From positions 1 through 6,937 of the forward strand of contig JAUYDP010000454.1 of the NCBI GenBank assembly GCA_030691805.1: a stretch of DNA of 6,937 nucleotides, read 5' to 3'. Position numbers and translations under genes: made by a program. Origin of the DNA: Dehalococcoidia bacterium. GTDB lineage: Bacteria > Chloroflexota > Dehalococcoidia > JAUYDP01. Below the pieces are notes generated by a model that saw only the letters and a program-made list of their open reading frames with translations, ran no database searches and was not told the origin of the DNA. Positions 5,371 to 6,937 of this stretch are shown piece by piece (positions within the stretch are counted from its first letter, which is position 1; every line of letters begins with the position of its first letter).

Positions 5371-6141
5371 TCAATTCTCGTCCTCTTCCTCTTCTTCTTC
5401 GGCCCTCAACGCCTGCCGGCCTGGGACCATGGGAAGGACTGCATCCCACTCACGCTTCGGCCTGCCCCTGGGCGGCAGCGCTTCGATGGCCTGTTTCAAT
5501 TCCTTGAGTGTGCTGGGCCAGCGGGCCTGGCTAGTGGAGACCAACAGGCCCGTCAGGCCGCCGTCCCGCAGCAGCTCCAGGTCCTGTGCAGAGAGAGGGC
5601 GTCCCAACTCTAGGACCAGTGGCTTTCTAAGTAGCGAAGAGAGGCGGCGCACCGCCAGAAGGTGCTGCACCGCAAGGCCCTCTTCGCCCTTGATGGGCAG
5701 AGAGAAAACCAGGCCGTCAACGGGAAGCTGTTCCAGGACCCGCAACTGGACGTCGTCCCAGGATGGGTCTACCTCCAGGAGCCTCCCCTGTTCCTCTCCC
5801 TTCAAGGCCGAGAGGGCGCTGGAGGGCGAAAGCAGGAAGAAGTCAAAACCTTGCTCCGGGTCTGGGGCTTGGCCTCCTTGAATCTGAAGTCCCCAAAGGC
5901 AAGGCGGCGACTCCTGAATCGCGGAGCGCAGGGCCTCGGTATCGCCGGAGAGCCCAGCCGGGACCACCAGGGCCTCCGCCCCCGCTTCCAGCGCTGCCCC
6001 GATCGCCTTCTTGTCCAGAGAAGGCATTGTGACCAGCAGCCCCATAGTGGGGCCCTTGGCCTTAGGGGCAGCCGCCCCGAACCCCATTCGGGTCGCTTCG
6101 AACCCCGCGACCCGCTTCAACCATTCACGTAACTTGTTCAA
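5371..6141 (-). CDS. TIM-barrel-like hypothetical protein with acidic C-terminal tail
   Basis: The reading frame is open from GTG 6204, but TTG 6141 is the better start. It has GGGAG (6149-6153, minus strand) 7 bases before it, and the upstream part overlaps a promoter. This gives 256 residues beginning MNKLREWLKRVAGFEATRMG. After a basic amphipathic N-terminus the chain shows repeated beta-alpha units: GLLVTMPSLDKKAIGAALEAGAEALVVPAG, CLWGLQIQG, FDFFLLS, RLLEVDPS, VDGLVFSLP, KPLVLELGRPLSAQDLELLRDGGLTGLLVS. Strand plus glycine-rich helix alternation of this kind fits a (beta/alpha)8 barrel of the kind used by phosphate-binding enzymes, but no catalytic residues can be assigned. The C-terminus ends in a run of six glutamates (AEEEEEEDEN). 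It is the first gene of the minus-strand set, and the next gene (short bPH) starts 106 bases later. No family name is claimed. Confidence 0.75.
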   Translation of the reverse strand: MNKLREWLKRVAGFEATRMGFGAAAPKAKGPTMGLLVTMPSLDKKAIGAALEAGAEALVVPAGLSGDTEALRSAIQESPPCLWGLQIQGGQAPDPEQGFDFFLLSPSSALSALKGEEQGRLLEVDPSWDDVQLRVLEQLPVDGLVFSLPIKGEEGLAVQHLLAVRRLSSLLRKPLVLELGRPLSAQDLELLRDGGLTGLLVSTSQARWPSTLKELKQAIEALPPRGRPKREWDAVLPMVPGRQALRAEEEEEEDEN

Positions 6142-6170
6142 CAGCGTACTCCCTATCTCTTGGGTATGAG

Positions 6171-6197
6171 AGTATAGGATGTAAGCAGTAGTGTCAA
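6171..6197 (-). promoter_or_regulatory. promoter of the TIM-barrel-like gene
   Basis: On the minus strand TTGACA (6192-6197) is a perfect -35 box and TATACT (6171-6176) a 5/6 -10 box, with a 15-base spacer, shorter than the ideal 17. The transcript would start near 6164, about 23 bases before TTG 6141 and inside the reading frame that opens at GTG 6204. This supports the shorter protein. Confidence 0.55.
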
Positions 6198-6388
6198 GAC
6201 GCACTACCTTTCACCGCACATGTCTCCTAGCGCGGCCTCCGGCCGCAACCAAATTGGGGCAGGCACGATTCTCGCCAAACGCGCAAATCCTGCGGGGTAA
6301 TAGTCTAGCGAAGGTGCATGTGGCGGCGTAAGGCCCAGCGAAAGCTCATGAAGGCTTGGGCATTTCACAGAAGGAGGATGTGTCTCGC

Positions 6389-6413
6389 GTAGCGGCGGAC
6401 GGCCCTGTCCGCC
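6389..6413 (+). repeat. REP-like hairpin with GTAG foot
   Basis: GTAG (6389-6392) is followed by one base and a perfect 7-bp stem: GGCGGAC (6394-6400), loop GGCCCT, GTCCGCC (6407-6413). A GTAG tetranucleotide 5' of a hairpin is the recognition pattern of REP sequences used by RAYT transposases, and the RAYT gene starts 23 bases later. A second, related stem GGCGGA/TCCGCC (6477-6482 and 6492-6497) lies inside the RAYT N-terminal coding region. The 6205-6388 stretch shows only a GCGGCC-TCC-GGCCGC hairpin (6232-6246) and no gene. Confidence 0.5.
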
Positions 6414-6436
6414 ATCCCGCCCCGAGAGCATAACTG

Positions 6437-6937
6437 TTGGGTAACGAATCTCCCGACGGTCGTCCGAGCCCCGACTGGCGGAGGAAGCCTATCCGCCTTC
6501 AAGGATTCGATTATTCTGACCCCAACTACGTTTACTCCGTGAGCCTCTGTGCACGCCAGCCGCTCCAGCCCTACTCGGACAAATCCCTGGCCGGCATGGT
6601 CGTCGAAGCCTTACTTTTCAGGGCCGGGGAGAATCACTGGCGGGTTTACGCGTACTGCCTGATGCCCGACCACCTGCATCTGGCGCTCTCGCCGGTAGTT
6701 GGAAAGGGAAGCCTTCCTAGCCTGATCCAGGGGTTCAAGAGCTACACTACCCGAATGGCGTGGAAACTCGGGCGCCAGGGCATCCTCTGGCAGCGGAGCT
6801 ATTATGATCATATCGCCCGCCGGGAAGAGGACGTGACGGCCATTTGTCAGTACATACTGTCGAATCCGGTACGGAAGGGCCTGGTGAGCGACCCTGCCAA
6901 ATGGCCGTGGTCTGGAATGCCGCATCCGGTACCAGGG
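6437..6937 (+). CDS. REP-associated tyrosine transposase (RAYT, Y1/HUH family), 3' end cut by window
   Basis: Frame 2 is open from a TAA at 6431 to the last base. TTG 6437 is the best start; the next candidate is GTG 6539, which would remove the first strand. The visible 167 residues carry the family marks in order: RLQGFDYSDPNYVYSVSLC at about 22-40, YCLMPDHLHLAL with the HxH metal ligands at 79 and 81, FKSYTTRMAWKLGRQGILWQRSYYDH at 100-125, QYILSNPVRKGLV with the likely nucleophile Tyr139, and WPWSG at 156-160. These proteins are single-strand DNA nucleases that cleave at the foot of REP hairpins, and they are usually single-copy, domesticated members of the IS200/IS605 transposase superfamily. 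Only the last residues are likely missing. The candidate REP hairpin just upstream agrees with the assignment. GAGAG 8 bases before the start is a weak ribosome site. Confidence 0.9.
   Translation, partial: MGNESPDGRPSPDWRRKPIRLQGFDYSDPNYVYSVSLCARQPLQPYSDKSLAGMVVEALLFRAGENHWRVYAYCLMPDHLHLALSPVVGKGSLPSLIQGFKSYTTRMAWKLGRQGILWQRSYYDHIARREEDVTAICQYILSNPVRKGLVSDPAKWPWSGMPHPVPG

Noticed and set aside
5312..5881. 189-residue plus-strand ORF
   Set aside because: Ser/Arg-rich low-complexity shadow antisense to the TIM-barrel-like gene; it begins in the heptamer repeat.
6204..6431. 75-residue minus-strand ORF in the spacer upstream of the RAYT
   Set aside because: Proline-rich composition without domain features, crosses the REP-like hairpin and has no convincing initiation site.
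6611..6925. 104-residue minus-strand ORF
   Set aside because: It is antisense to the RAYT, whose motifs are unmistakable on the plus strand.

Overview
The window looks like part of a GC-rich bacterial chromosome. Best guess is Chloroflexota (Dehalococcoidia-like or Anaerolineae-like). This is inferred from a frequent TTG start with a good AGGAGG-type site, a two-part CxxC zinc-ribbon protein, a pair of bacterial PH-domain membrane proteins, and short DUF5666-like and TIM-barrel-like hypotheticals. No rRNA or tRNA is visible, so the taxonomy is unproven.

Plus strand, 1-2693: a MacB-type ABC exporter module. It holds the 3' end of the ATPase (1-306), the FtsX/MacB permease five bases later (312-1553), a small two-helix membrane protein (1771-2001) and a membrane-anchored DUF5666-like protein (2184-2693). 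Between the last two lies a 180-base spacer full of G-run/C-run palindromes, including a G-quadruplex-type motif. A zinc-ribbon protein follows (2839-3135) behind its own near-consensus sigma-70 promoter.

Minus strand, 3125-6204: read right to left, a TIM-barrel-like hypothetical with an acidic tail (true start probably TTG at 6141, not the GTG at 6204), a heptamer repeat spacer, a short bPH2 membrane protein (5264 to 4635), a 280-base spacer with three hairpins, and a longer bPH2 paralogue with an extra beta-rich C-terminal half (4354 to 3125). The long paralogue overlaps the zinc-ribbon gene tail to tail by 11 bases. Its start codon is the last element of three 26-bp tandem repeats. Those repeats form a chain of overlapping mini-ORFs, each ending in an NTGA stop/start overlap, the last of which is the gene's own start. 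This is the most unusual structure in the window.

Plus strand, 6437-6937: a REP-associated tyrosine transposase (RAYT, Y1/HUH) running off the window edge. A GTAG-footed hairpin of the REP type sits just upstream. It is not clear that the other hairpins in the window belong to the same family.
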